A model generated the notes under the pieces. The model was not told the DNA's origin and made no database searches. It saw only the letters and a program-made list of their open reading frames with translations. From Paracoccaceae bacterium (GTDB taxonomy: Bacteria > Pseudomonadota > Alphaproteobacteria > Rhodobacterales > Rhodobacteraceae): a DNA stretch of 64,000 nt. Position 1 is the stretch's first letter. Every line of letters begins with the position of its first letter. Positions 36,061 through 44,728 of this stretch are shown here, piece by piece. The position numbers and the translations under genes were made by a program. The stretch is taken from NCBI GenBank assembly GCA_028875855.1, contig JAGWVA010000002.1, positions 60,535 to 124,534 of the forward strand, given 5' to 3'.

Positions 36061-36999
36061 TCAGGGATGCGCCGCGAAAAGCGCGGCCGCCGCATCGAAG
36101 AAGGCCGCGCGGCGCGAAGGTGTCTCCATCATGATCTCGTGCTCTGCGCCTTCGATCATGTCGAGCCGCCCGCCGGGCCAATCCGCCATCCGGGCATGGA
36201 CGGGCCTTGGGTCCACCACGCGCTCGCGGGTGCCAAGCTGGGTGACGACCGGATAGGCGGGTGCGGCCATGGCGGCCAGCGTGCGACATTCGATCATCGC
36301 CTCGTGCAGCCAGGTAAGGCTTGGGCCACCAAGCGCCAGCGCCGGAACCTCGGACACCTGCGCCTTCATGTAGGCCCACATCGCGGGGTCCGTGGTCAGC
36401 ACGTTGTCGTCGAAGGCGGCGGTCGCCACGTAGCTGTCCGGCCCGGTCGTGGGGGCGTAGCGATGGCCGAAACCAAGCGCGCGTCCCACGCGTCCGATGG
36501 CCGGCGCAAGCGAGCGCATCGCGGGCGGCATCAGGATGCCCCACATCGGCGCAGAGAAGACCGCGGCCTTCACCGCAAGCCCCTCGTGCAGCGCGCGCAG
36601 CGCGATGGCGCCGCCCATGGAATGGCTGACAAGGTAGAGCGGCCGTGGCAGATCGAGCGCCCCGACCGCCGCCATGATCGCCGCGACGTCTTTCTGGAAA
36701 TCGGCAAAGCGATCCACGTGGCCCACGTTGCGGTCGGCAATCGTGCGCCCGGCCAGCCCCTGTCCGCGCCAGTCCACCGCGATCATGGCATAGCCGCGGG
36801 CGGCGAAATCTCCCGCCGCGCGGCCGTATTTCTCGACATATTCCGTCCGGCCGGGGAACAGCAGGACCGTGCCCCTGTCACCCTTCGGCCAGACGCCGAT
36901 GCGGATCTTCACGCCGTCCGAGGCTGTGCACCACAGGGCGTGACCGCCGTCCGGCCCGTCGGCGAGGCCGGCGTGAAACGGGGCGGCCTCGCGCTCCAT
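36061..36999 (-). CDS. Alpha/beta-hydrolase, lysophospholipase (PldB-like)
   Basis: 312 residues. Nucleophile elbow SHSMGG (GxSxG type, about residue 116) with oxyanion region LLFPGRTEYVEKYG and MIAVDWRGQGLAGR; distal Asp near RERVVDPRPVHA and catalytic His in EGAEHEIMME. This layout is the monoglyceride lipase/lysophospholipase PldB family. Its ATG overlaps the SCP2 gene stop (TGATG), so a lipid-binding protein and a lipase-like hydrolase are translated together, supporting a lipid substrate. Confidence 0.87.
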   Translation of the reverse strand: MEREAAPFHAGLADGPDGGHALWCTASDGVKIRIGVWPKGDRGTVLLFPGRTEYVEKYGRAAGDFAARGYAMIAVDWRGQGLAGRTIADRNVGHVDRFADFQKDVAAIMAAVGALDLPRPLYLVSHSMGGAIALRALHEGLAVKAAVFSAPMWGILMPPAMRSLAPAIGRVGRALGFGHRYAPTTGPDSYVATAAFDDNVLTTDPAMWAYMKAQVSEVPALALGGPSLTWLHEAMIECRTLAAMAAPAYPVVTQLGTRERVVDPRPVHARMADWPGGRLDMIEGAEHEIMMETPSRRAAFFDAAAALFAAHP

Positions 37000-37286
37000 C
37001 AGCTCAGCGCCGAGCCAAGTGCCATGGCAAGGCCCATGTTGCCATCCACCGACAGCTTGCCCGACATGAAGGCCATCGTCGGGTTCAGATCGCCGTCGAG
37101 GATCGCCTTGAACGTATCGGCATCGGCGGTCAGCGTCACGTCGGCCTCGTCGTCGCCCGCCCGGACCGTGCTGCCCTCGATCATCAGGGCGCCTTCGCCG
37201 GCGATGACGAACTTCGCCACCCCGTCGAATGCCCCGGTCATCTTGGCCTGGAGCTGTTGGACCGCCGCTTCGACCACTTGAGACAT
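36999..37286 (-). CDS. SCP2 sterol-binding domain protein
   Basis: 95 residues forming one SCP2 lipid-binding domain: FDGVAKFVIAGEGALMIEG, then DADVTLTAD-like strands (EADVTLTADADTFKAILDG) and the C-terminal helix MAFMSGKLSVDGNMGLAM. Cytoplasmic and soluble. It is the first gene of a two-gene unit with the lysophospholipase-like hydrolase. It diverges from the TPR gene over 69 bp. Confidence 0.9.
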   Translation of the reverse strand: MSQVVEAAVQQLQAKMTGAFDGVAKFVIAGEGALMIEGSTVRAGDDEADVTLTADADTFKAILDGDLNPTMAFMSGKLSVDGNMGLAMALGSALS

Positions 37287-37355
37287 CGCTTTTCTCCGAT
37301 TGTGACCCCCGGGGCTCTCGCATTTCCCGCGGGCAGGTTTACATTCACACACGTT

Positions 37356-37931
37356 ATGGGTGCTCCTTCCGGATATCTCAATCGTGTCGTCGCGGCACTT
37401 CTGACTGCGGTCCTTCTGTTCGGGGCCGCGGCGCAGGCGATGGCGCAACCGGCCCCCGCGCAGGAAGCGCAGGAACTCGAGGCGCTGAAGTCCCCCGACG
37501 GCCCGACATGGCGCAAGGCCGAATCGGATCTGCTGCGGCAATGGTCGCTGTCGGGTTCGCCGGCGATGGATCTGCTGATGGAACGGGCGCAGGCCGCGCT
37601 GAAGGCGGGCGATCCAAACGCGGCGGTCGGCCATCTGACGGCGGTGATCGACCACGCGCCCACGTTCGAGGACGCCTACAACCTGCGGGCCGCGGCTTAT
37701 GTGCAACTGGGCCTTTTCGGCCCCGCGGTCGCCGATATCGGCAAGGCGCTGACGCTCAACCCGCACGACTTCCGCGCCCTTAGCGGGCTGGGGATGATCT
37801 TCGAGGGGATGAACCGCCCCAAGGATGCGCTGGCGGCCTATCAGATGGCGCTGGCTATACATCCGCACCTCGCCCGGGTATTGCGGGCGGTGAAACGGCT
37901 TCAGGCTCAGGCGGCCGGGCAGGAACTCTGA
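37356..37931 (+). CDS. Secreted TPR-repeat protein
   Basis: 191 residues. Signal peptide of about 30 residues (AALLTAVLLFGAAAQAMAQ), followed by three tetratricopeptide units: MERAQAALKAGDPNAAVGHL, AYNLRAAAYVQLGLFGPAVA and LGMIFEGMNRPKDALAAYQM. Likely periplasmic scaffold for protein contacts. Start ATG 37356 matches the signal peptide; 12 bp separate its stop from the helicase gene, so they may be co-transcribed. Confidence 0.82.
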   Translation: MGAPSGYLNRVVAALLTAVLLFGAAAQAMAQPAPAQEAQELEALKSPDGPTWRKAESDLLRQWSLSGSPAMDLLMERAQAALKAGDPNAAVGHLTAVIDHAPTFEDAYNLRAAAYVQLGLFGPAVADIGKALTLNPHDFRALSGLGMIFEGMNRPKDALAAYQMALAIHPHLARVLRAVKRLQAQAAGQEL

Positions 37932-37943
37932 CAAGGGCGGGCC

Positions 37944-40835
37944 ATGCGCGACCAGGCGAGGGTCATGGCGGTCCTAGGGCCGACCAACACGGGCAAGACG
38001 CATTACGCGATCGAGCGGATGCTGGCGCATCGCACGGGCGTCATCGGCCTGCCGCTGCGACTTCTGGCGCGCGAGGTCTATGACCGCATCGTCGCGGCGC
38101 GGGGGCCGTCGGTCGTGGCGCTGGTCACCGGTGAGGAACGGATCGTTCCCGACCGGACGCAATACTGGGTCTGCACGACCGAGGCGATGCCGCTGGAGAT
38201 CGGCGCCGATTTCGTCGCGGTGGACGAGATCCAGCTTTGCGCCGACCCGGACCGGGGCCATGTCTTCACCGACCGCCTGCTGCGCGCCCGCGGTCTGGTC
38301 GAGACGCTGTTCCTTGGCGCCGAGACGATGCGGCCCGCGATCGCGGCACTGGTTCCGCGGGTGCAGTTCCTCAGCCGCGAGCGGTTTTCGAAACTGACCT
38401 ACACAGGTTCGAAAAAGCTAAGCCGTATGCCGCCGAGATCGGCCATCGTCGGCTTCTCGGTTGAAAATGTCTATGCCATCGCCGAGCTGATCCGGCGTCA
38501 GAAGGGCGGCTGCGCGGTCGTCATGGGGGCGCTGAGCCCCCGCACGCGGAACGCGCAGGTGGCGCTTTATCAGAATGGCGACGTCGATTACCTCGTGGCG
38601 ACGGATGCCATCGGGATGGGGCTGAACCTCGACATCCAGCACGTTGCCTTTTCGGCGCTTGGCAAGTTCGACGGGCGGCGGATGCGGGCGCTTTACCCGC
38701 AGGAGCTTGCCCAGATCGCGGGCCGGGCAGGGCGGCACACGCAAGACGGCACCTTCGGCGTGACCGGCGAGGCGCATGCGCTCGATGACGAGATTGTTTC
38801 CGCCATCGAAGAAAACCGTTTCGTGCCCGTGCGCAAACTGCACTGGCGCAACGAGGACCTGGAGTTCGGCACGGCCGAGCGGCTCATCGCCTCGCTCGAG
38901 AAGTTCACGCAGCACGACTGGCTGACGCGGGTGCGCGACAGCGACGATCTGGTGGCGCTGAAGGCGCTGGCCGCGATGCCCGAGGTGCGCGACCGGCTGC
39001 AGGGCGGCAAGGACGTCCGCCTTCTGTGGGACGTCTGCCGCATCCCCGATTTCCGCAGCGCCTCCGAGACCGAACATGCGACGCTGCTCGCGCGGATCTT
39101 CGAGTTCCTGCATGGCCCCGGGCGCGTCCCCGGCGACTGGCTGGCCCGGGCGATCAAGCGCATCGACCGCACCGACGGGGACATCGACGCGATCTCGCGC
39201 AGGCTCGCCTATATCCGGACTTGGACCTATGTCGCGCAACGCAAAGGCTGGGTCGATGACGAAAGCCATTGGCGCGGCGAAACGCGCGCGGTAGAAGACC
39301 GCCTGTCAGATGCGCTTCACGCGGTTTTGACCCAGCGATTTGTCGATCGGCGCACGTCAGTCCTGATGCGGCGGTTGAAGCAGAAGGAGACCCTCGTGGC
39401 CGAGGTGAACGACAAGGGCGAAGTGACGGTCGAAGGCGAATTCGTCGGGCGGCTGGAAGGGTTCCGGTTCCGGCAGGACGCCAGTGCATCGGCGGAAGAG
39501 GCGCGCACGCTGCGGCAGGCCGCCGTGCAGGCGCTGAAGCCTGAATTCAGCCTGCGGGCCGACCGCATCTACAACGCGCCGGATACCGAGTTCGACTATA
39601 CCGAACAGGGCGGGCTGATGTGGGGCACGACCGCGGTGGGCAAGCTCGTGAAGGGCTCCGAACCGCTCAAGCCGCAGGTCGAGGCCTTCGTGGACGAAGA
39701 GGCCGGTGCCGACGTGGCCGAGAAGGTGCGCCGCCGGCTTCAGCATTTCATCGACCGCAAGGTGGCCGCGCTCTACGATCCGCTTCTGGCCATGAGCCGC
39801 GACGAGACGCTGACCGGCCTTGCCCGGGGCTTCGCCTTCCGCATGGCCGAGGCGCTTGGCATCCTGCCGCGGGATGCCGTGGCCGACGAGGTGAAGGCGC
39901 TCGATCAGGAAGCCCGCGCCGCCTTGCGCAAGCACGGGCTGCGTTTCGGCCAGTTCACGATTTTCCTGCCCGCGCTTCTCAAGCCCGCGCCGACGCGGCT
40001 GCGGCTGGTTCTGTGGTCGCTGGATCAGGGGCTGTCGGACTTCCCCTCGAGCCCGCCGCCCGGCCTTGTGACGATCCCCAACCTTCCGGACGTCCCGCGC
40101 GAGCATTACACGCTGGCCGGCTATCGCCCGGCGGGCGCGCGGGCGATCCGCATCGACATGCTCGAACGCCTCGCCGACCTTCTGCGCGCCAAGGACAGCC
40201 GCGCGGGATTCGAGGCGACGGCGGACATGTTGTCGATCACCGGCATGACGCTTGAGCAGTTCGCCGACCTGATGGGCGGCCTTGGCTACCGCGCCGACAA
40301 GGGCGAGCGCGAAAAGCCGCGCCCCGAGGCGGTCGCCGAAGCCGCGGCCGATCCGCAGCAGCCGGGCGAAGTGCCCGCGCCGTCCCCCGAGACGCCCGCC
40401 CCCGCGCCCGCCGAAACGCCCGCCGCGCCCGAGCCGGAAGCCCCCGAGGCGCCGCCGAGCGAACTGCCGGGCGACGCCCCGGCCGAGGTGCCCGAGGCGC
40501 CTCCGGCGGAGATGGAGACGTTCTACACCTTCACCTGGGCACCCCGTCCGCGGGGCGACCGCCGCGGCCCGCAGCGGCACCGTGGCGCGCCGGCGGCCGA
40601 TGGCGAAGGGCGCCAGGCGCCCCCGGGCGACCGTCCCGAGCGCCGCGAGCGCAAGGACCGGGGTGACCAGGAGCGCGGCAAGGGCAAACCGCACGGCAAG
40701 GGCAAGCCGCAGGGCAAGGGCCCGCGGCGCGACGACCGGCCCAAGCACATCGAGGCCGCTCCGCCCCGGCGCGAGAAGCCGATCGATCCGGACAATCCCT
40801 TCGCCGTTCTGGCGGCGCTCCGGGACCGGACCTGA
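37944..40835 (+). CDS. SUV3-type superfamily 2 helicase with disordered C-terminal tail
   Basis: 963 residues. Helicase core: Walker A GPTNTGKTHYA (about residue 12), motif II DEIQ (like the mitochondrial RNA helicase SUV3), LFLGAETMRPA, and motif VI QIAGRAGRH (about residue 258). The middle part carries SUV3-like C-terminal elements. From about residue 800 the chain is Pro/Ala/Glu-rich, then strongly basic with GKGKPHGKGKPQGKG, suggesting nucleic-acid binding. Alphaproteobacterial homologues are annotated as helicases of unknown role; RNA turnover is plausible. The S4-domain gene begins two bases after the stop. Confidence 0.88.
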   Translation: MRDQARVMAVLGPTNTGKTHYAIERMLAHRTGVIGLPLRLLAREVYDRIVAARGPSVVALVTGEERIVPDRTQYWVCTTEAMPLEIGADFVAVDEIQLCADPDRGHVFTDRLLRARGLVETLFLGAETMRPAIAALVPRVQFLSRERFSKLTYTGSKKLSRMPPRSAIVGFSVENVYAIAELIRRQKGGCAVVMGALSPRTRNAQVALYQNGDVDYLVATDAIGMGLNLDIQHVAFSALGKFDGRRMRALYPQELAQIAGRAGRHTQDGTFGVTGEAHALDDEIVSAIEENRFVPVRKLHWRNEDLEFGTAERLIASLEKFTQHDWLTRVRDSDDLVALKALAAMPEVRDRLQGGKDVRLLWDVCRIPDFRSASETEHATLLARIFEFLHGPGRVPGDWLARAIKRIDRTDGDIDAISRRLAYIRTWTYVAQRKGWVDDESHWRGETRAVEDRLSDALHAVLTQRFVDRRTSVLMRRLKQKETLVAEVNDKGEVTVEGEFVGRLEGFRFRQDASASAEEARTLRQAAVQALKPEFSLRADRIYNAPDTEFDYTEQGGLMWGTTAVGKLVKGSEPLKPQVEAFVDEEAGADVAEKVRRRLQHFIDRKVAALYDPLLAMSRDETLTGLARGFAFRMAEALGILPRDAVADEVKALDQEARAALRKHGLRFGQFTIFLPALLKPAPTRLRLVLWSLDQGLSDFPSSPPPGLVTIPNLPDVPREHYTLAGYRPAGARAIRIDMLERLADLLRAKDSRAGFEATADMLSITGMTLEQFADLMGGLGYRADKGEREKPRPEAVAEAAADPQQPGEVPAPSPETPAPAPAETPAAPEPEAPEAPPSELPGDAPAEVPEAPPAEMETFYTFTWAPRPRGDRRGPQRHRGAPAADGEGRQAPPGDRPERRERKDRGDQERGKGKPHGKGKPQGKGPRRDDRPKHIEAAPPRREKPIDPDNPFAVLAALRDRT

Positions 40836-40837
40836 TC

Positions 40838-41191
40838 TTGACCGGCGCGCCTGTCGGTCAGCCCCCGCGCGAGACGATCCGTCTCGACAAATGGCTGTGG
40901 CAGGCGCGCTTTTTCAAGACACGCGGCCTTGCGACGAAATCGGTGCAGGACGGCGGGGTGCGGCTGAATGCCGCGCGGGTGTCCAAGCCTGCCCAGCAGG
41001 TCGGCCCGGGCGATACGCTGACCTTCATTCAAGGCGGACGGGTGCGCGTCGTGCGCATCCTCGCAACCGGCGCGCGCCGTGGCCCCGCCCTCGAGGCGCA
41101 GGCGCTTTACGACGACCTGTCCGAGCCGGCGGGGGAAGTGGGGATTGAGGGCCGCACCGCGCCGGTTTCGGGGCCGCAGGCGCTTGAATGA
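40838..41191 (+). CDS. S4-domain RNA-binding protein (Hsp15-like)
   Basis: 117 residues. The S4 RNA-binding motif covers about residues 14-60: IRLDKWLWQARFFKTRGLAT, then VQDGGVRLNAARVSKPAQQV. E. coli Hsp15 (HslR), with the same fold, binds stalled 50S subunits carrying nascent chains; the same role is possible here. Start is TTG 40838, two bases after the helicase stop, as no ATG or GTG precedes the domain. Probably co-translated with the SUV3-like helicase, which strengthens the RNA-metabolism interpretation of both. Confidence 0.85.
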   Translation: MTGAPVGQPPRETIRLDKWLWQARFFKTRGLATKSVQDGGVRLNAARVSKPAQQVGPGDTLTFIQGGRVRVVRILATGARRGPALEAQALYDDLSEPAGEVGIEGRTAPVSGPQALE

Positions 41192-41239
41192 TCCCTGCGG
41201 CTGGTCTAGGTCAGCCTCGTTCTGTCTGAGAGGTTCGCA

Positions 41240-41578
41240 ATGACCTACGTCGTCATCGATAACTGCATCGCCTGCAAATACACCGACTGCGTCGAAGTTT
41301 GCCCCGTCGATTGCTTCTACGAAGGCGAGAACATGCTGGTCATCCATCCGGACGAATGCATCGACTGCGGCGTCTGCGAACCCGAATGCCCCGCCGATGC
41401 GATCCGGCCGGACACCGAGCCCGACATGGACAAATGGGTCGAGTTGAACCGCAAATACGCCGACCTCTGGCCGGTGATCGTGACCAAGAAGGACCCGCTT
41501 CCCGAGGCGGCCGAGCGGGACGGGGAAAAGGACAAGCTGTCGAGGTATTTCTCGGAAGCGGCCGGCCCGGGCGGCTGA
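41240..41578 (+). CDS. fdxA: Seven-iron ferredoxin (3Fe-4S + 4Fe-4S)
   Basis: 112 residues. N-terminal [18 protein letters not shown] holds a [3Fe-4S]-type site and [12 protein letters not shown] a [4Fe-4S] site, as in FdxA ferredoxins of Rhodobacter, Caulobacter and Azotobacter. The C-terminal helix-rich extension ([18 protein letters not shown]) is also typical. AGAGG precedes the ATG. Electron donor role; partner unknown. It precedes carD by 291 bp. Confidence 0.95.
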   Translation: MTYVVIDNCIACKYTDCVEVCPVDCFYEGENMLVIHPDECIDCGVCEPECPADAIRPDTEPDMDKWVELNRKYADLWPVIVTKKDPLPEAAERDGEKDKLSRYFSEAAGPGG

Positions 41579-41682
41579 GCCGGTCCGGGGCCCTCTGCCT
41601 CGCGCCGGGGCGGTCAAGGGGGCGCAGGGCGGGGCCGCGTTGTCCCCTGTCACTGACGCATCGGGCATGACCACAGCGGGCT

Positions 41683-41869
41683 TTGATTCGCCCGTTTTTC
41701 ATGCTATATAAATGTCACAAACCATCTGGAAGCCTGCCCGCCATCCGCAGCCCTGCTCGACTGCGTGGTGGTTTTATCAGCGCCAAGGAAATCGACTCGC
41801 CGGGAACACTGCCGTTCCCGGGGGGATTTCTTGTCGCTGGTGTCGGGTTCCTTGCGAGGAAGCGCCTGA
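41683..41869 (+). promoter_or_regulatory. carD promoter and structured 5' leader
   Basis: TTGATT (41683-41688), 18-base spacer and TATAAA (41707-41712), inside an AT-rich patch TATATAAA, make the best sigma70-like promoter I see in the window. The leader would be about 150 nt and contains the perfect hairpin CCGGGAAC-N6-GTTCCCGG (41800-41821). The remainder of the 291-bp gap after fdxA shows nothing else. Confidence 0.65.
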
Positions 41870-42379
41870 ATGACCAAAACCAAGAAGACCGAATTCCGTC
41901 CTGACGATTTCGTGGTCTATCCCGCCCATGGCGTCGGCAAGATCATGTCGATCGAGGAACAGGAAATCGCCGGGCTGCGGCTCGAACTCTTTGTGATCTC
42001 GTTTGAGAAAGACAAGATGACCCTGCGGGTGCCCACCCACAAGGCCACCGAAATCGGCATGCGTTCGCTGTCGTCGCCCGACGTGGTGACCAAGGCGCTC
42101 GACACGCTGCGCGGCAAGGCCCGCGTGAAGCGCGCGATGTGGTCGCGCCGGGCGCAGGAGTATGAGCAAAAGATCAACTCGGGCGATCTGCTCTCCATCG
42201 CCGAAGTGGTGCGCGACCTGCACCGCGCCGACGATCAGCGCGAACAAAGCTATTCCGAGCGTCAGCTTTACGAAGCCGCGCTGGAACGGCTGACGCGCGA
42301 AGTGGCGGCCGTGTCGGGCGTGGACGAAGTGAACGCCCAGAAGACGGTGGATACCGCGCTGACCTCGCGCGCCGCCTGA
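41870..42379 (+). CDS. carD: CarD-family RNA polymerase-binding transcription regulator
   Basis: 169 residues. The N-terminal RNA-polymerase-interaction domain has DDFVVYPAHGVGKIMSIEEQ, EIAGLRLELFVISFEKDKMT and LRVPTHKATEIGMR; the C-terminal helical domain includes VKRAMWSRRAQEYEQKINSG and the conserved Trp that wedges open promoter DNA. In alphaproteobacteria CarD activates many promoters. Promoter and long leader lie upstream (41683); a strong terminator follows at 42399. Confidence 0.95.
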   Translation: MTKTKKTEFRPDDFVVYPAHGVGKIMSIEEQEIAGLRLELFVISFEKDKMTLRVPTHKATEIGMRSLSSPDVVTKALDTLRGKARVKRAMWSRRAQEYEQKINSGDLLSIAEVVRDLHRADDQREQSYSERQLYEAALERLTREVAAVSGVDEVNAQKTVDTALTSRAA

Positions 42380-42398
42380 TCTGTCGTGATGATCGCTG

Positions 42399-42430
42399 AA
42401 ACCGCGTCGGGCATGCCCGGCGCGGTTTTC
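42399..42430 (+). terminator. Rho-independent terminator after carD
   Basis: Stem AAACCGCG (42399-42406) pairs with CGCGGTTT (42421-42428) and continues through CGGGC and GCCCG with one G-T pair; a very small loop; followed by TTTTCATTT. Confidence 0.85.
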
Positions 42431-42505
42431 ATTTGGGGGCCGCCGCCCCCTTGGACGGCCGCGCCGTTCGCGCTATCACGCGCCGACCCTTGTGAGGAGC
42501 GCGCC

Positions 42506-43858
42506 ATGTCCGGCCACGATACCCCCATCCCGATGACCGCCCGGAATTCCGGGCCCTTGTCCGGCACGGCGCAGATCCCCGGCGACAAGTCGATCAGCCA
42601 CCGCTCGCTGATCCTTGGCGCGATGGCCGTGGGCGAGACGCGGGTGACGGGCCTTCTGGAGGGCCAGGACGTGCTGGACACCGCCAAGGCGATGCGCGCC
42701 TTCGGGGCCGAGGTGACGCGCCACGCCCCCGGCGAATGGTCCGTTCACGGGGTCGGCGTCGGCGGCTTCGGCGAGCCTGCGGACGTGATCGACTGCGGCA
42801 ACTCTGGCACAGGCGTGCGGCTCATCATGGGGGCGATGGCCACCACCGCGATGACGGCGACCTTCACGGGCGACGCGTCGCTGCGCAAACGACCGATGGG
42901 GCGGGTGACCGATCCCCTGTCGCTGTTCGGGACCCAGGCCTACGGCCGCGCGGGCGGGCGGCTTCCGATGACGGTGATCGGCGCCGCCGATCCCGTGCCC
43001 GTGCGCTACACGGTGCCCGTGCCGTCTGCGCAGGTGAAATCCGCGGTGCTGCTGGCCGGCCTCAACGCGCCCGGCGAAACCGTCGTGATCGAGAAAGAGC
43101 CGACGCGCGATCATTCCGAACGGATGCTGCGCGGCTTCGGGGCGGAGCTCTCGGTGGAAAAGACCGCCGAGGGGCATGTCATTACGCTGGTCGGCCGCCC
43201 CGAACTGCGGCCCCAGACCGTCGCCGTGCCGCGCGATCCGTCCTCGGCCGCCTTTCCGGTCTGCGCGGCGCTGCTGGTCGAAGGCTCGGACATCCTCGTG
43301 CCCGGTGTCAGCCAGAACCCGACCCGCAACGGGCTTTACACGACGCTGGTCGAGATGGGCGCCGACATCGCCTTCGACAATCCGCGCGAAGAGGGGGGCG
43401 AGCCGGTCGCAGACCTGCGCGTCCGCTTCACCGGGACGCTCAAGGGGATCGAGGTGCCGCCCGCCCGTGCGGCCAGCATGATCGACGAATACCCGATCCT
43501 TTCGGTCGTCGCGGCCAACGCCACCGGCACCACCGTCATGCGCGGGGTGAAGGAACTGCGCGTGAAGGAAAGCGACCGCATCGACGCCATGGCCCGCGGG
43601 CTCGAGGCCTGCGGCGTCCGCGTCGAGGAGGACGAAGACACGCTGATCGTTCACGGCATGGGGCCGGGCGGCGTGCCGGGGGGCGCGACCTGCGCGACCC
43701 ATATCGACCACCGCATCGCCATGAGCTTCATGGTGCTGGGGCTGGCCGCGCAGCAGCCGGTCAGCATCGACGACGGCAGCCCGATCGCGACCAGCTTCCC
43801 CGCCTTCGAGGGGCTGATGCAGGCGCTTGGCGCCGAGATGGAGCGGCAGGCGGTCTGA
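42506..43858 (+). CDS. aroA: 3-phosphoshikimate 1-carboxyvinyltransferase (EPSP synthase), class II pattern
   Basis: 450 residues, sixth step of the shikimate pathway. Motifs [43 protein letters not shown] and NPTRNG correspond to the signatures used to define class II EPSP synthases. In the PEP-binding loop the protein has NSGTGVR, with Gly where the well-known class II CP4 enzyme has Ala. Catalytic and binding segments VKESDRI and [10 protein letters not shown] are present. Start ATG 42506 has a GAGGAG ribosome-binding site. It opens the aroA-cmk-rpsA run. Confidence 0.96.
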   Translation: MSGHDTPIPMTARNSGPLSGTAQIPGDKSISHRSLILGAMAVGETRVTGLLEGQDVLDTAKAMRAFGAEVTRHAPGEWSVHGVGVGGFGEPADVIDCGNSGTGVRLIMGAMATTAMTATFTGDASLRKRPMGRVTDPLSLFGTQAYGRAGGRLPMTVIGAADPVPVRYTVPVPSAQVKSAVLLAGLNAPGETVVIEKEPTRDHSERMLRGFGAELSVEKTAEGHVITLVGRPELRPQTVAVPRDPSSAAFPVCAALLVEGSDILVPGVSQNPTRNGLYTTLVEMGADIAFDNPREEGGEPVADLRVRFTGTLKGIEVPPARAASMIDEYPILSVVAANATGTTVMRGVKELRVKESDRIDAMARGLEACGVRVEEDEDTLIVHGMGPGGVPGGATCATHIDHRIAMSFMVLGLAAQQPVSIDDGSPIATSFPAFEGLMQALGAEMERQAV

Positions 43859-43871
43859 GGCAGGCGCCCCG

Positions 43872-43927
43872 GCGGGATATTCTGGCCAGAGAGACGCGGC
43901 TTTCTCTTTGGCAGAAATATCCCCCGC
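43872..43927. repeat. Intergenic inverted repeat with GCGGGATATT motif
   Basis: GCGGGATATTCTGGCCAGAG begins the left arm (43872) and an imperfect reverse complement ending AATATCCCCCGC (43927) closes it, with about eight bases between arms: a stem of roughly 20 bp in the 115-bp aroA-cmk gap. A single-arm relative is at 47366. Likely a dispersed intergenic element. Confidence 0.6.
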
Positions 43928-43973
43928 GGAGCGTTCCGCCGGCATCGGCCGGCGACCGGGCAAGGGGGAAGCG

Positions 43974-44564
43974 ATGATCTTCACGGTAGCGATCGACGGG
44001 CCGGCTGCGGCGGGGAAGGGCACGATCAGCCGGGCCCTGGCCGCGCGCTTCGGCTTTGCCCATCTCGACACGGGTCTGCTTTACCGGGCGGTCGGCGCCA
44101 AGGGGGGCGATCCGGTCGCGGTCGCCCGCAGCCTTCAGCCCGATGACCTTGCCCGCGGCGATCTGCGCACGCTGGAAGCGGGGCAGGCCGCGAGCCGCGT
44201 CGCCGCGATCCCCGAGGTCCGCGCGGCGCTCGTGGATTTCCAGCGCCGCTTTGCGCGTGCCGAAGGCGGCGCCGTGCTCGACGGGCGCGATATCGGCACG
44301 GTCATCTGCCCCGAGGCCGAGGCGAAGCTTTTCATCACCGCGGCGCCCGAAGTGCGCGCCCATCGCCGCTGGCTGGAGGTCGGCGGGGACGAAGAGAAGG
44401 TTCTGGCCGAGGTGAAGGAACGCGACGCGCGCGACATGGGGCGCGCCGATGCGCCGCTCCGGCCCGCAGCCGATGCGGTGATCCTCGACACCACCGGGTT
44501 GGACATCGCGGAAGCCGTCGCGCGCGCCGAAAATCTTGTTCGTGATCGTCTGAACCGCCTCTAG
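43974..44564 (+). CDS. cmk: Cytidylate kinase
   Basis: 196 residues; phosphorylates CMP and dCMP. P-loop [17 protein letters not shown] (about residues 7-23), [11 protein letters not shown], and [19 protein letters not shown], then the lid region RHDARD-like [24 protein letters not shown] precedes ATG 43974. Shorter than enteric Cmk by about 30 residues, common in alphaproteobacteria. Gene order cmk-rpsA-ihfB is conserved in this group. Confidence 0.95.
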   Translation: MIFTVAIDGPAAAGKGTISRALAARFGFAHLDTGLLYRAVGAKGGDPVAVARSLQPDDLARGDLRTLEAGQAASRVAAIPEVRAALVDFQRRFARAEGGAVLDGRDIGTVICPEAEAKLFITAAPEVRAHRRWLEVGGDEEKVLAEVKERDARDMGRADAPLRPAADAVILDTTGLDIAEAVARAENLVRDRLNRL

Positions 44565-44728
44565 CCTGCCGTTTCACTTGCCAGCCGACGGGCGAAGCCT
44601 TATACGCCCCACATCCCGGATGGGTTCCGCGCGGGCTTTGCCCCTGCGCGGGCTTTTGCATTCCGGGGCCATGAAAGACCGGCGGAGCCAACCGCCAGGC
44701 CCGTAACGCGAAAAGGAAAACGTACCGC

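Noticed and set aside
41683..41904. 73-codon open frame upstream of and overlapping carD
   Set aside because: It begins within the predicted carD promoter and runs through the leader hairpin into carD in another frame; no ribosome-binding site.
44590..44680. Possible terminator between cmk and rpsA
   Set aside because: GCGCGGGC occurs as a direct, not inverted, repeat; only a four-base stem can form.
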